Shown piece after piece: positions 1 to 6,771 of a stretch of DNA of 64,000 nt (position 1 is the stretch's first letter; each line of letters opens with the position of its first letter). The notes beneath the pieces are model-generated. The model ran no database searches and had not been told where the DNA came from. It saw only the letters and a program-made list of their open reading frames with translations. Location of the stretch: assembly GCA_020850945.1 (NCBI GenBank), contig JADZDR010000034.1:52030-116029 (forward strand), written 5' to 3'. This stretch comes from Acidimicrobiia bacterium. GTDB lineage: Bacteria > Actinomycetota > Acidimicrobiia > UBA2766. Position numbers and translations under genes: made by a program.

Positions 1-573
1 GATGACCAGTCCCGGAACCCCGGTGGGACCCATATCCGCACCCCACGTGGCGTATGTGTTCGGTGTTGCGGACCGGTAGAGGTCGAGGATGCAGTCGCCC
101 ATCGTCTGGTCCATCTTGCCGAGCATGTCCGTGGCCGCGTCACGGGGCAGCCCCATCGCCTCGAACACGGGGATCTGGTCCTCGAGCGGGGTGGCGAGCT
201 GGGTCTGCACGAACGCCTCGCCTTCCCCCGGGGTCTGCCAGATGCGGGCGAAGTTGTGCCACACCTGGTCGGGATGCACGATCGTGGCGACATCGGCGGC
301 CCAGGACCGGATCAGCTCCGGTCGGGTCGTGGCGATCCGGTACGTGAGTCCGGCACCCCAGTCGTGGCCGACGAGGTCCACAGGCTCCGCGAGGTCCTCG
401 AGCCGCCTTCCGAGCCAGGCGGCGTAGTCGTCCTTGGTGGCACCGAACCCTTCGGGACGCGGACAGCCGAAGCCCGGCAGGGCAACGGCCGTGGTCGGCT
501 CGTCGATGAGGGAACGGAGCGGATCCCAGTACGAAGCGGTCTCGGGCACCCCGTGGACGAAGACGATCGGCAT
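1..573 (-). CDS. alpha/beta hydrolase with Asp nucleophile, 3' end beyond window
   Basis: Alpha/beta-hydrolase fold enzyme, cut by the left window edge, so only the first 191 residues are seen. The N-terminus carries the HGxPE motif (residues 7-11) that forms the oxyanion-hole strand. The nucleophile elbow reads GHDWGA with Asp near residue 71. An Asp nucleophile is typical of epoxide hydrolases and haloalkane dehalogenases, not of esterases, which use Ser. The ATG lies one base after the stop codon of the SRPBCC gene upstream, so the two are probably co-transcribed and translationally coupled. The substrate cannot be told from sequence; an epoxide hydrolase is the more likely choice. The catalytic His and acid lie outside the window. 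Confidence 0.85.
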   Translation of the reverse strand, partial: MPIVFVHGVPETASYWDPLRSLIDEPTTAVALPGFGCPRPEGFGATKDDYAAWLGRRLEDLAEPVDLVGHDWGAGLTYRIATTRPELIRSWAADVATIVHPDQVWHNFARIWQTPGEGEAFVQTQLATPLEDQIPVFEAMGLPRDAATDMLGKMDQTMGDCILDLYRSATPNTYATWGADMGPTGVPGLVI

Positions 574-574
574 G

Positions 575-1030
575 TCAGCGCGCTTCGAGCTCGGCCTTCA
601 TGCGTTCGAGGGTGGCCTGCATCCCCCGCTGGTTCGTCTTGCCGCGTGCCCAGCCGAGGAGGCGCCAGTAGAGACGCGTCAGGAACGAGTCGTGGAGCCG
701 GAACGACTCGGTCACGTCGGTGCCGTCGCCTGCCGCTTCGAGCTCGTAGCGCCACATGATCACGGGCTTGCCGGAGAGGCCGACGTCGAACGCGAACTCC
801 TTCTCGGGTTCGCAGGCGACCACGACGCACGGTGACCAGTAGGTCGGGCCCCGCCCGTTGCGCTTGACATGCCCGCGGAAGCGGGCGCCGACCTCGGGGC
901 CGGTCGCGCCGTCGAGCCACTCAGCCTCGAAGGTCTCCGGGCTGTACTCGCCGATGCGGGTCACGTCGCTCACGAGGGCCCAGACCGCAGACGGCGGCGC
1001 CTTTATGTGGAGGGTGGCAGAACCGTGCAT
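575..1030 (-). CDS. SRPBCC (polyketide cyclase/START-like) family protein
   Basis: 151-residue SRPBCC-superfamily protein. The N-terminal strand with the pattern ATLHIKAPPSAVWALVSDV is the usual beginning of the helix-grip fold that forms a hydrophobic ligand pocket. Longer in-frame starts exist up to 1156, but they would overlap the pterin dehydratase gene. The ATG at 1030 is preceded by TATCCT and exactly six bases, a leaderless promoter pattern repeated across the window, so this start is chosen. The stop lies one base before the next hydrolase start, suggesting an operon. The ligand is unknown; members bind lipids, aromatic polyketides or serve as co-chaperones. Confidence 0.8.
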   Translation of the reverse strand: MHGSATLHIKAPPSAVWALVSDVTRIGEYSPETFEAEWLDGATGPEVGARFRGHVKRNGRGPTYWSPCVVVACEPEKEFAFDVGLSGKPVIMWRYELEAAGDGTDVTESFRLHDSFLTRLYWRLLGWARGKTNQRGMQATLERMKAELEAR

Positions 1031-1088
1031 CAGCCGAGGATAGGGGCGGGGCCGAGAACGCGGGAATCCGCGGTGTCCCCGGTCTACA

Positions 1089-1340
1089 TCAGGGGACAAG
1101 GCAGTCGATGGCCGCGGCGAGGTCGTGATCCCGTTCCGTGACAGCGCCGACGTCATGCGAGACGAGGGTTATCGTCACGCGGTTCCAGCGGTTTTCCCAG
1201 TCGGGATGGTGGTTGCGGCGTTCGGCCTCGAGAGCGACGCGGGTCATGAAGCCGAAGGCCTCGGAGAAGTCCCGGAAGGTGAACTCGCGACGCAGGCCGG
1301 AGTCGGTGAGCGCCCAGCCGGCGGGCAGGTCGTCGTGCAT
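1089..1340 (-). CDS. 4a-hydroxytetrahydrobiopterin dehydratase (pterin carbinolamine dehydratase)
   Basis: 83-residue protein matching the pterin-4a-carbinolamine dehydratase family in length and motifs. It has the paired HHP motif (residues 44-46), a conserved His at 62 and the DHDLA segment near residues 71-75. The family dehydrates 4a-hydroxytetrahydropterin formed by aromatic amino acid hydroxylases. No such hydroxylase is in the window, and in many bacteria these small proteins act in other pterin or molybdopterin-related roles. A possible -10 hexamer TAGCAT lies 11 bases before the ATG (plus-strand 1352-1357). It is a separate unit from the SRPBCC gene downstream, which has its own promoter. 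Confidence 0.85.
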   Translation of the reverse strand: MHDDLPAGWALTDSGLRREFTFRDFSEAFGFMTRVALEAERRNHHPDWENRWNRVTITLVSHDVGAVTERDHDLAAAIDCLVP

Positions 1341-1502
1341 CGTGGGTCACAATGCTATGCGGGACGGATGCATCGGTCACGGGCTGAATGATGCCTTCGC
1401 GGCCCGATCCTCTACCCTCGTCCACATTGCGAGCAATTCGGAGGTGCCGGTTCCGGCGGAGCGGGCTTCCAGATCAGGCCATACGGTCGGAAGGGTGAGC
1501 CG

Positions 1503-2240
1503 ATGACTCGTCACCACGAAAGCGAATCAGGCCGAGCTGGCCCCAGGCCGGAGCCGTACTGGCCGAAGCGACCCGGATTCAGCATCGCCTATTGGTTCCT
1601 GCGTTACGGCCTCGAGTTCTTGATGCGGCTCCTCTACCGGGTCAAGGTCGAGGGACGTGCCAACGTGCCCCGCAAGGGTTCCGTGATCCTCGCCGCCAAC
1701 CACCTCTCGGCGTTCGACCCGCCGTTCTTCGCGATCGCGTTCAGGCGGCGCATCACGGCTCTCGCCAATGCCCGGTACTTCGATTCCAAGAACGGCTGGT
1801 TCTTCCGTGGCATGGGCCAGATCCCCCTCGTACCCGGCGACGACATCTCCAGGGATCTCGCGTTCGACTGCGCGCGAGGTCTCCTCGGCCACGGCAAGAT
1901 CCTCGGCATCTTTCCCGAGGGCAACCGCTCACTCGACGGCAAGCTGCACCGGGGCCGCCTCGGTGTCGCCGTCCTCGCCCGCGAGGCCGGGGTACCGGTC
2001 GTTCCCGCCGGCATCGTCGGGACCTTCGACGTGCTGCCCAAAGGCGCGAAGCGCCCCAAGGTGTTCCGTCGCATCACGATCCGGGTGGGTGAGCCCCTGA
2101 CGCATCCGAGCGGTCGCGCAGTCGATGACCGCGCCTTCACCGACGCCGTCATGGCCTCCCTCGCCGAGCTCACCGGGCAGGAGCAGAGCAACACCTACAC
2201 CGAGTCGCGCACGCGCAGGGCCGAGCCCGCCGCGTCATAG
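1503..2240 (+). CDS. 1-acyl-sn-glycerol-3-phosphate acyltransferase (PlsC-like)
   Basis: 245-residue membrane-associated acyltransferase that would transfer an acyl group to lysophosphatidate in phospholipid synthesis. The catalytic block I motif NHLSAFD is at residues 66-72 (H and D form the charge relay), and the FPEGNRS block III motif that binds the glycerol-phosphate is at 137-143. Length fits bacterial PlsC homologues. A purine-rich ribosome site (ggaagg) precedes the ATG. The 3' end overlaps the convergent ArsC-like gene by six bases. Actinobacteria usually carry several PlsC paralogues, so the exact acceptor cannot be fixed. Confidence 0.88.
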   Translation: MTRHHESESGRAGPRPEPYWPKRPGFSIAYWFLRYGLEFLMRLLYRVKVEGRANVPRKGSVILAANHLSAFDPPFFAIAFRRRITALANARYFDSKNGWFFRGMGQIPLVPGDDISRDLAFDCARGLLGHGKILGIFPEGNRSLDGKLHRGRLGVAVLAREAGVPVVPAGIVGTFDVLPKGAKRPKVFRRITIRVGEPLTHPSGRAVDDRAFTDAVMASLAELTGQEQSNTYTESRTRRAEPAAS

Positions 2241-2627
2241 TCGGCGGGGTTCGTCGGCGGACTCGGCGGACCCGGGTCCGTCGATGAGCTCGAGGACTCG
2301 TTCAGGGGGCCTGGCTACGACGGCGCGGTCCCCGACGATGACGATCGGCCGTTCGATGAGACGGGGGTGCTGCGTCAGCGCATCGAGGACCTCGTCGGCG
2401 CCGGCCTCGTCGAGGCCGAGCTCGGCCCAGAGGGCCTCACCTGTGCGGGCAACGGTGCGGGGGTCGTCGGTGCCGAGCATCGCCAGCACACGCGCCAGCT
2501 CCTCCGGGGTCGGCGGTTCCCGCAGGTAGTCGAGGTAGGTCGCGTCGACGCCGTGCTCGGCGAGGATGCCCTTCGTGGTGCGGCACTTCGAACATGACGC
2601 GTTGAACCACACGATCGGCTCAGACAT
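2235..2627 (-). CDS. ArsC/Spx-family thioredoxin-fold protein (arsenate-reductase-like)
   Basis: 130-residue ArsC-family protein. The N-terminal active site has a CSKC pair (Cys12 and Cys15), followed by the family pattern of a LxYL strand, a PTPEEL helix start and the ERPIVIVGD segment whose Arg contacts the oxyanion in ArsC enzymes. The C-terminus ends with the usual RPPERVLEL helix. The CxxC arrangement is common in ArsC paralogues that act as general thiol reductases. No ars operon genes adjoin it, so a role in arsenate resistance is unproved. It converges on and overlaps the PlsC-like gene by six bases. Confidence 0.85.
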   Translation of the reverse strand: MSEPIVWFNASCSKCRTTKGILAEHGVDATYLDYLREPPTPEELARVLAMLGTDDPRTVARTGEALWAELGLDEAGADEVLDALTQHPRLIERPIVIVGDRAVVARPPERVLELIDGPGSAESADEPRRL

Positions 2628-2708
2628 CGGGGCAGGCCCTCCTTGTGGGATCGTCCAACTCGTCGCCGAAGGTACGACTTGGGGCCTGCGACGCGCGGGA
2701 TCGGTGCG

Positions 2709-3923
2709 TCATCGGAGCTCCGCGAGCGGGATGTCGGGATCGGCGAGGCGTGCCGGATCGAGCCGTCCGGCGGTGCCGACGATGGCTTTGAGGTCCTCCA
2801 CGACATCCCATGTGTTCACGTGCATCGCCGCGCGCACGGAGCCGTCCTGATGCCAGAAGGCGATGAACTCGCGGGCCGCGAGGTGTCCCCGGACGGCGAC
2901 CGTGTCGTCTGCGTCGCCGTAGCCGACGTACTCCATGCCGAGGTCGTACTGGTCGGAGAAGAAGTACGGCAGCCGTGTGTAGGACTCCTCGGCACCGGCG
3001 GCATTGCGGCCGGCGGTGCTTCCCTGGTTGAGGGCGTTTGCCCAGTGCTCGACACGGAGATGCCGCCCGAAGTGGGGATGCCACGCGTTGGCTACGTCTC
3101 CGGCAGCGTAGACACCGGGGACAGCCGTCGCGAGATGTTCGTCGGTGACGATTCCGTTGTCGACGGCGAGCCCAGCCCCATCCGCGAGGTCGGTGCGTGG
3201 GATCACACCGATCCCGGCTACGACGACGTCGGCCGCCTCGACCCGGCCGTCGTCGAGGACGACGGTCTCGACGTGGCCGGATCCCCGCAGTTCGGTGACG
3301 CCGCGGCCGAGGCGGAGCTCGACTCCGTGATCGGCGTGGAGGTCGCGGAAGACGGCACCGATCTCAGTGCCGAGCACGCGCTGGAGCGGCACAGGGGAAG
3401 GATCGATCATGACGACGTCGGCGCCCATCTGCCGGGCCGAGGCTGCGACTTCCGAGCCGATCCAGCCGGCGCCGATCACGGCGGCACGACCGGCGGCGGC
3501 GATGGCGTCGTGCAGTCGGAGTGAGTCCTCGAGTGTGCGCAGGTAGTAGACGCCGGCAAGGTCGGTGCCGGGGACCGCGAGGCGTCTCGGCGCGGCACCT
3601 GTGGCAAGCACGACTGCGTCGAAGGCGATGCTCTCACCGCCGGCGAGCGAGATGGTGTGGTTGGTCGTGTCGAGGCGTGTCGCCATGTCGCGGACCAGCT
3701 CGATGGCGTGCTCTTGGTAGAAGGATTCGGGGTGGACGTAGGCGGTCTCGGCTGCCTTGTCACCGCGTAGGACATCCTTGGACAGCGGCGGCCGCTCGTA
3801 GGGTGGCTCCTCCTCGTTGCCGATGAGGAGGATGGGGCCGTCGAAGCCGGCTTCGCGTGCGGCCTCGGCAGCCTTGGCGCCGGCGAGGCCGGCGCCGACG
3901 ATCGCGAGCCTGCGCTTGCTCAT
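2709..3923 (-). CDS. FAD-dependent NAD(P)H oxidoreductase, ferredoxin/rubredoxin-reductase type
   Basis: 404-residue flavoprotein of the BphA4/putidaredoxin-reductase type. It would pass electrons from NAD(P)H to a ferredoxin serving an oxygenase or P450. The N-terminal FAD motif GAGLAG is at residues 10-15, followed by the ERPPLSK segment typical of this subfamily. A second Rossmann motif GAGWIGSE near residue 150 binds NAD(P)H, and AAGDVA near residue 270 contacts FAD. The C-terminal reductase domain has the usual EHW and WHQDG segments. A clear ribosome site (gaggag) lies upstream of the ATG. No ferredoxin or P450 gene is adjacent. Confidence 0.92.
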   Translation of the reverse strand: MSKRRLAIVGAGLAGAKAAEAAREAGFDGPILLIGNEEEPPYERPPLSKDVLRGDKAAETAYVHPESFYQEHAIELVRDMATRLDTTNHTISLAGGESIAFDAVVLATGAAPRRLAVPGTDLAGVYYLRTLEDSLRLHDAIAAAGRAAVIGAGWIGSEVAASARQMGADVVMIDPSPVPLQRVLGTEIGAVFRDLHADHGVELRLGRGVTELRGSGHVETVVLDDGRVEAADVVVAGIGVIPRTDLADGAGLAVDNGIVTDEHLATAVPGVYAAGDVANAWHPHFGRHLRVEHWANALNQGSTAGRNAAGAEESYTRLPYFFSDQYDLGMEYVGYGDADDTVAVRGHLAAREFIAFWHQDGSVRAAMHVNTWDVVEDLKAIVGTAGRLDPARLADPDIPLAELR

Positions 3924-4013
3924 GGATTTCTCCTCTCGTGCTGCAACGGCGTGACGGGGTCCGCCTGATACAGTCTGGTCTTCCTGAGCCGGCCATTCCC
4001 GGGGAGTGAACCC

Positions 4014-4079
4014 ATGGCGAAGAAGAAGTCCAAGAAGAAGGACAAGAAGAAGAAGGGCAAGAAGGGCAAGAAGAAGTAG
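4014..4079 (+). CDS. 21-residue lysine-rich peptide (possible bL37-type ribosomal protein)
   Basis: A 22-codon frame encoding 21 residues: MAK, then almost only Lys with a Ser, one Asp at position 10 and two Gly. It is preceded by ggggag at 4001-4006, a good ribosome site seven bases from the ATG, and by a possible -10 TACAGT at 3969-3974. This combination makes chance translation less likely. The family is not certain. The MAK start, length and acidic residue at position 10 recall the actinobacterial large-subunit peptide bL37, which is about 24 residues and highly basic, but this peptide is lower in complexity and the match rests on memory only. It may instead be a nucleic-acid-binding tail or a non-functional frame. 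Confidence 0.5.
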   Translation: MAKKKSKKKDKKKKGKKGKKK

Positions 4080-4092
4080 GGGCCCAACACCG

Positions 4093-4677
4093 TCACGCGG
4101 GTTGGTGTTCGGGGCAGTTCACGCGGAGGTCGGCGGCCGCGAGGTCGGCGCCGATGAGCGTGCAGGTGTGGGTGGTGCCCTTGCGCTGATAGTGGTGGCA
4201 GGTGAAACAGGTGCGGGAGATCGCGATCGCGCCTGTGCCTACGAGATGGGCGATGAGGTTGAGGAGTGCCTCGAGCATGTCCGCCTGCGTGTCTCGCGGT
4301 AGGGCCTCGATGGCGGTGACGAAGCCGGTGTCCGCCCTGTCGAGGTTCCGTGCGAGCCGTCTCCCGGCAGGGGTGAGCTGACACGAGGTACGGCGGCTGT
4401 CGGCCGTGTCGCGGCGGCGCGTGACGAGTCCCTTCTGTTCGAGGCTCGCCAGCGAGTCCGTGGCGGTGGGCTGGGTGACGCCGATCTCGGCCGCGAGAGG
4501 GCCGACATGCGCCCGAGGCGGCGGTCCCTCGGCGAGTGTCGTCAGGAGCTCGACCTGGAGCGGGCTGAGGCCGTGGGCGCCGGCGTTGGCCTGGCGGTTG
4601 ATGCGATGTGCCCGCGCAAGGCGGTCGAGAGCAGCGAGAACCTTCTCCGCGAGTGCTTCGGGCCGGTCGGGCTTCAT
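4093..4677 (-). CDS. MarR-family regulator with C-terminal cysteine cluster
   Basis: 194-residue winged-helix regulator. The recognition region lies around residues 55-90 (PLAAEIGVTQPTATDSLASL followed by the wing RRRDTADSRR). Beyond the MarR core, the tail carries four cysteines at 157, 160, 172 and 188 in a CFTC...C...CPEH pattern, which could bind a metal or an Fe-S cluster, or sense thiol state. The ATG overlaps the stop of the thioredoxin-fold gene upstream (ATGA), so the two form an operon. The perfect palindrome at 5168-5180 in the divergent promoter region is the obvious candidate operator. A redox-responsive role fits its operon partner but is inference. Confidence 0.87.
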   Translation of the reverse strand: MKPDRPEALAEKVLAALDRLARAHRINRQANAGAHGLSPLQVELLTTLAEGPPPRAHVGPLAAEIGVTQPTATDSLASLEQKGLVTRRRDTADSRRTSCQLTPAGRRLARNLDRADTGFVTAIEALPRDTQADMLEALLNLIAHLVGTGAIAISRTCFTCHHYQRKGTTHTCTLIGADLAAADLRVNCPEHQPA

Positions 4678-5156
4678 GCGGTCTCGGCCGGGGTGTCCTC
4701 GGAGAGAAGGCGGCCGAGCAGGACTCCGAGGGAGAGGTCGTCGACGGCGCCGAAGATCGAACGGCGGAGACGGCCCTCGCGGTCGAGGAGCAGTGTGGAG
4801 GGAGTGCCCCGCAACCCGTAGCGGCCCATCGTCTCCGGGATGCCGCGGCCTTCGTTGCGGTCGACGCCGACGGGGAACTCGATGCGGTACTCGGCGACGA
4901 ACACGGCCAGCGCGTCGGGTCCCATCACGTCGTGGTGCTCGAACACGGTGTGCAGGCCCAGGACTGTGACCTCGCCGTCGGGGAAGCTCCGGTGGACACG
5001 CTGGGCGAGGGGAAGGCCATGGCTGATGCAGCCCGGGCAGAGCATCTGGAACGTCTCGATCATGACGACCCGCCCCCGGAGGTCTGCCAGGTCGATCGGG
5101 GGGCTGTTCACCCAAGCCGAGACGCTCAGCTCCACGAGGTCACCTACACCCTCCAT
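4674..5156 (-). CDS. TlpA/redoxin-like thioredoxin-fold protein
   Basis: 160-residue thioredoxin-fold protein. The active-site CPGC lies at residues 40-43 after a beta strand (VVMIETFQML), and a cis-proline-type GTPSTLLLD segment follows near residue 125. This is the layout of TlpA/AhpC-TSA-like thiol oxidoreductases. There is no clear signal peptide from the chosen ATG at 5156, so it probably acts in the cytoplasm. Longer in-frame starts would run across the palindromic operator and into the divergent gene. It is the first gene of an operon with the cysteine-rich MarR regulator, which fits thiol or peroxide stress. Confidence 0.82.
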   Translation of the reverse strand: MEGVGDLVELSVSAWVNSPPIDLADLRGRVVMIETFQMLCPGCISHGLPLAQRVHRSFPDGEVTVLGLHTVFEHHDVMGPDALAVFVAEYRIEFPVGVDRNEGRGIPETMGRYGLRGTPSTLLLDREGRLRRSIFGAVDDLSLGVLLGRLLSEDTPAETA

Positions 5157-5167
5157 CCCCCAAGTCA

Positions 5168-5180
5168 ATAGGAATCCTAT
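5168..5180. promoter_or_regulatory. perfect 13-bp palindrome, candidate MarR operator
   Basis: ATAGGAATCCTAT reads the same on both strands apart from its central base. It sits 11 bases upstream of the thioredoxin-fold gene start and upstream of the divergent enoyl-CoA hydratase. MarR proteins commonly bind such dyads in the promoter of their own operon. Binding by the regulator at 4093-4677 is inferred from position. Confidence 0.6.
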
Positions 5181-5227
5181 GTAACTGTCAAGGTCACATG
5201 AGACTCGGCGCAGTAGCATCACCGCTC

Positions 5228-6001
5228 GTGGAGTTCGAGACCATCGAAGTGGCGGTCGACGGCGCTCGCGGATCGTTGACGCTGAACCGGCCTGACAAGT
5301 TGAACCCGCTGTCGGTCGAGACACTGGGCGAAATCGAAGCCGCGGCCCGGTGGTTCGACACCCATCCGGACCTCAAGGTCATCGTCGTGTCGGGGCGAGG
5401 TAGGGCGTTCTGCGCAGGCTTCGACCTCCTCTCCTTCGGGCAGCCCGGCGACATCTCCCATCCGCGTGACGCTGCCGACGCCGGCTGGCGCATGGGGCGC
5501 GCACTCGAGGAGGTGCAGGCGGTGACCGTCGCCCGCATCCGGGGTTGGTGCGTCGGCGGCGGCCTCGTGCTGGCGGCCGGGTGCGACCTCCGCGTCGCGG
5601 CCGACGATGCCCGCTTCTCGATCCCCGAGGTGGAGCTCGGTATCCCGCTCGCCTGGGGCGGCATCCCCCGCCTCGTGCGCGAGATCGGCCCTGCCCGCAC
5701 GAAGGAGCTCGTCATGACCTGCCGCGAGTTCTCCCCCGCCGAAGCCCACGCGGCCGGATTCCTCAACCGAGTGGTCCCGGCCGAGGAGCTCGACACGGCT
5801 GTCGACGACCTCGTCGCCACGCTCGTCCGCATGCCGCGTCTCGCCCTCCGTGCCACGAAGGCCCACACGAATGCGGTGACCGAGTCGACGGTGGGCACGG
5901 GCCGTAGTTGGTCCGACGCAGACGGTCTGGTGAGCGCGCTCTCGGACCCCGAGTGCCGTGAAGCCGGCGTGCGGTACCTGACACGCGTCCGCGAGAAGTA
6001 G
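5228..6001 (+). CDS. enoyl-CoA hydratase/isomerase family protein
   Basis: 257-residue crotonase-fold enzyme from the chosen GTG. It has the LNRPDKLNPL entry strand, the GRGRAFCAGFD segment forming the first half of the oxyanion hole, and WCVGGGLVLAAGCDLRVA forming the second, followed by the PEVELGIPLAWGG region with a catalytic acidic position. The family hydrates or isomerises 2-enoyl-CoA in beta-oxidation or related pathways. An in-frame ATG exists at 5198, but the GTG at 5228 is preceded by TAGCAT and eight bases and begins where family members usually do. It is transcribed divergently from the thioredoxin/MarR operon across the palindrome. Confidence 0.88.
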   Translation: MEFETIEVAVDGARGSLTLNRPDKLNPLSVETLGEIEAAARWFDTHPDLKVIVVSGRGRAFCAGFDLLSFGQPGDISHPRDAADAGWRMGRALEEVQAVTVARIRGWCVGGGLVLAAGCDLRVAADDARFSIPEVELGIPLAWGGIPRLVREIGPARTKELVMTCREFSPAEAHAAGFLNRVVPAEELDTAVDDLVATLVRMPRLALRATKAHTNAVTESTVGTGRSWSDADGLVSALSDPECREAGVRYLTRVREK

Positions 6002-6071
6002 GGCATCTCGGGTTCGAGGTGCTGGAGGACCAGTACCGCGGCCATAGCCCGCCATTCCTGCGCGCGACTCG

Positions 6072-6142
6072 CGTTCTTGCGCGCGTATCGACATCTAGCT
6101 GGCGCGAATCGCGCGCAAGAGCGCGGGACGCGCGCAAGAACG
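6072..6142. repeat. 15-bp inverted repeat with internal partial copy
   Basis: CGTTCTTGCGCGCGT at 6072-6086 is exactly complementary to ACGCGCGCAAGAACG at 6128-6142. A third partial copy, GCGCGCAAGA, lies between them at 6111-6120. The element occupies the 210-base gap between the enoyl-CoA hydratase stop and the end of the AHSA1 remnant. It could be a convergent terminator or a small repeat element. No coding frame of interest was seen in this gap. Confidence 0.55.
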
Positions 6143-6211
6143 AGGGGGAGCCTCACGCCCCGCACCCGGGGGTGGATTCGGCGGCGTCGATGCGGTGCCG
6201 GGCGGCGGAGG

Positions 6212-6487
6212 TCACAGCTCGCCGAGGAGCACGTCGAGCTTCGCGGAAGCCGTACTCCGTTCCCTCCCGACCGGCGACGTAACGCCACTCGCCGCCGTCG
6301 CGCGCATCCCAGGTGACGATCTTTGTGTCCAGGCCGTTCGGGCCCACCCAGCGAGCGAAGAGCTCGGGATCTGTGTGGCCGCCATGAGCTGCGCGGGTGT
6401 GGCCGCGAAATCGCGTGTCACGCGGATCAAGGGGAGCACCTCGTCGGCTTCGATGGTCGCTTCGACGTATCTCGATGTGGTCATCAT
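6212..6487 (-). pseudogene. AHSA1/SRPBCC-domain protein remnant, frameshifted and internally deleted
   Basis: The first 36 or so codons encode the typical start of an AHSA1-domain protein (strand and helix ending QLMAA). The homology then continues in a second frame with HTDPELFARWVGP and a tryptophan-rich WDARDGGEWRYVA segment. The switch is at about 6375-6380 and is explained by loss of one C where GCC-CAC should stand. After the EYGF segment the first frame resumes with only the last few residues (KLDVLLGEL), so roughly half the domain, about 60 residues, is missing. The ATG overlaps the stop of the ArsR remnant upstream, the usual ArsR-AHSA1 operon order. The gene cannot give a full helix-grip fold. 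Confidence 0.72.
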
Positions 6488-6771
6488 GCATGAAATGCTC
6501 TTCCCCTCTCGGCGTTCGGCTCTGTCGTCGCAGAACGCGTTGGCCGGACGGTGCCGGGATCCATCTCGGCGAGGACCGTGTCGAGGCGGCGGTAGCGCTC
6601 CTCGGCGCGACGCCGGTACCGCTCGATCCAGCCGGTCATGAGGTCGAGGACTTCCGCCTCGAGGTGGACGGTGCGGCGCTGCCCGACCTTCGTCTTGGTC
6701 ACGAGCCCGGCGTCCGCGTCGCCGACCTTCGTGAGGATCTCACTCGCCGTCACGGGGCGAGATCCTCGCAA
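6484..6771 (-). pseudogene. ArsR-type regulator remnant lacking the helix-turn-helix
   Basis: The frame encodes the C-terminal part of an ArsR-family regulator: AGLVTKTKVGQRRTVHLEAE (wing and following strand) and WIERYRRRAEERYRRLD (final helix), as found in ArsR proteins that precede AHSA1 genes. The N-terminal DNA-binding helices are absent. In their place the frame runs into the palindromic repeat at 6728-6771 and the 3' end of the CLC gene, which it overlaps by 32 bases. It therefore looks like a truncation whose breakpoint coincides with the repeat. It shares a stop-start overlap with the broken AHSA1 gene, so the whole operon has decayed. Confidence 0.65.
6728..6771. repeat. palindromic element with GAGGATCTC core, copy 1
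   Basis: An imperfect inverted repeat built on GAGGATCTC and its complement, with a short loop. It contains the stop codon of the CLC gene (6740-6742) and marks the point where the ArsR remnant loses homology. Related copies occur at 8977-9023 and 11468-11487, each also covering a stop codon. A transcription-terminator role is plausible; a REP/MITE-like origin is the alternative. Confidence 0.6.
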
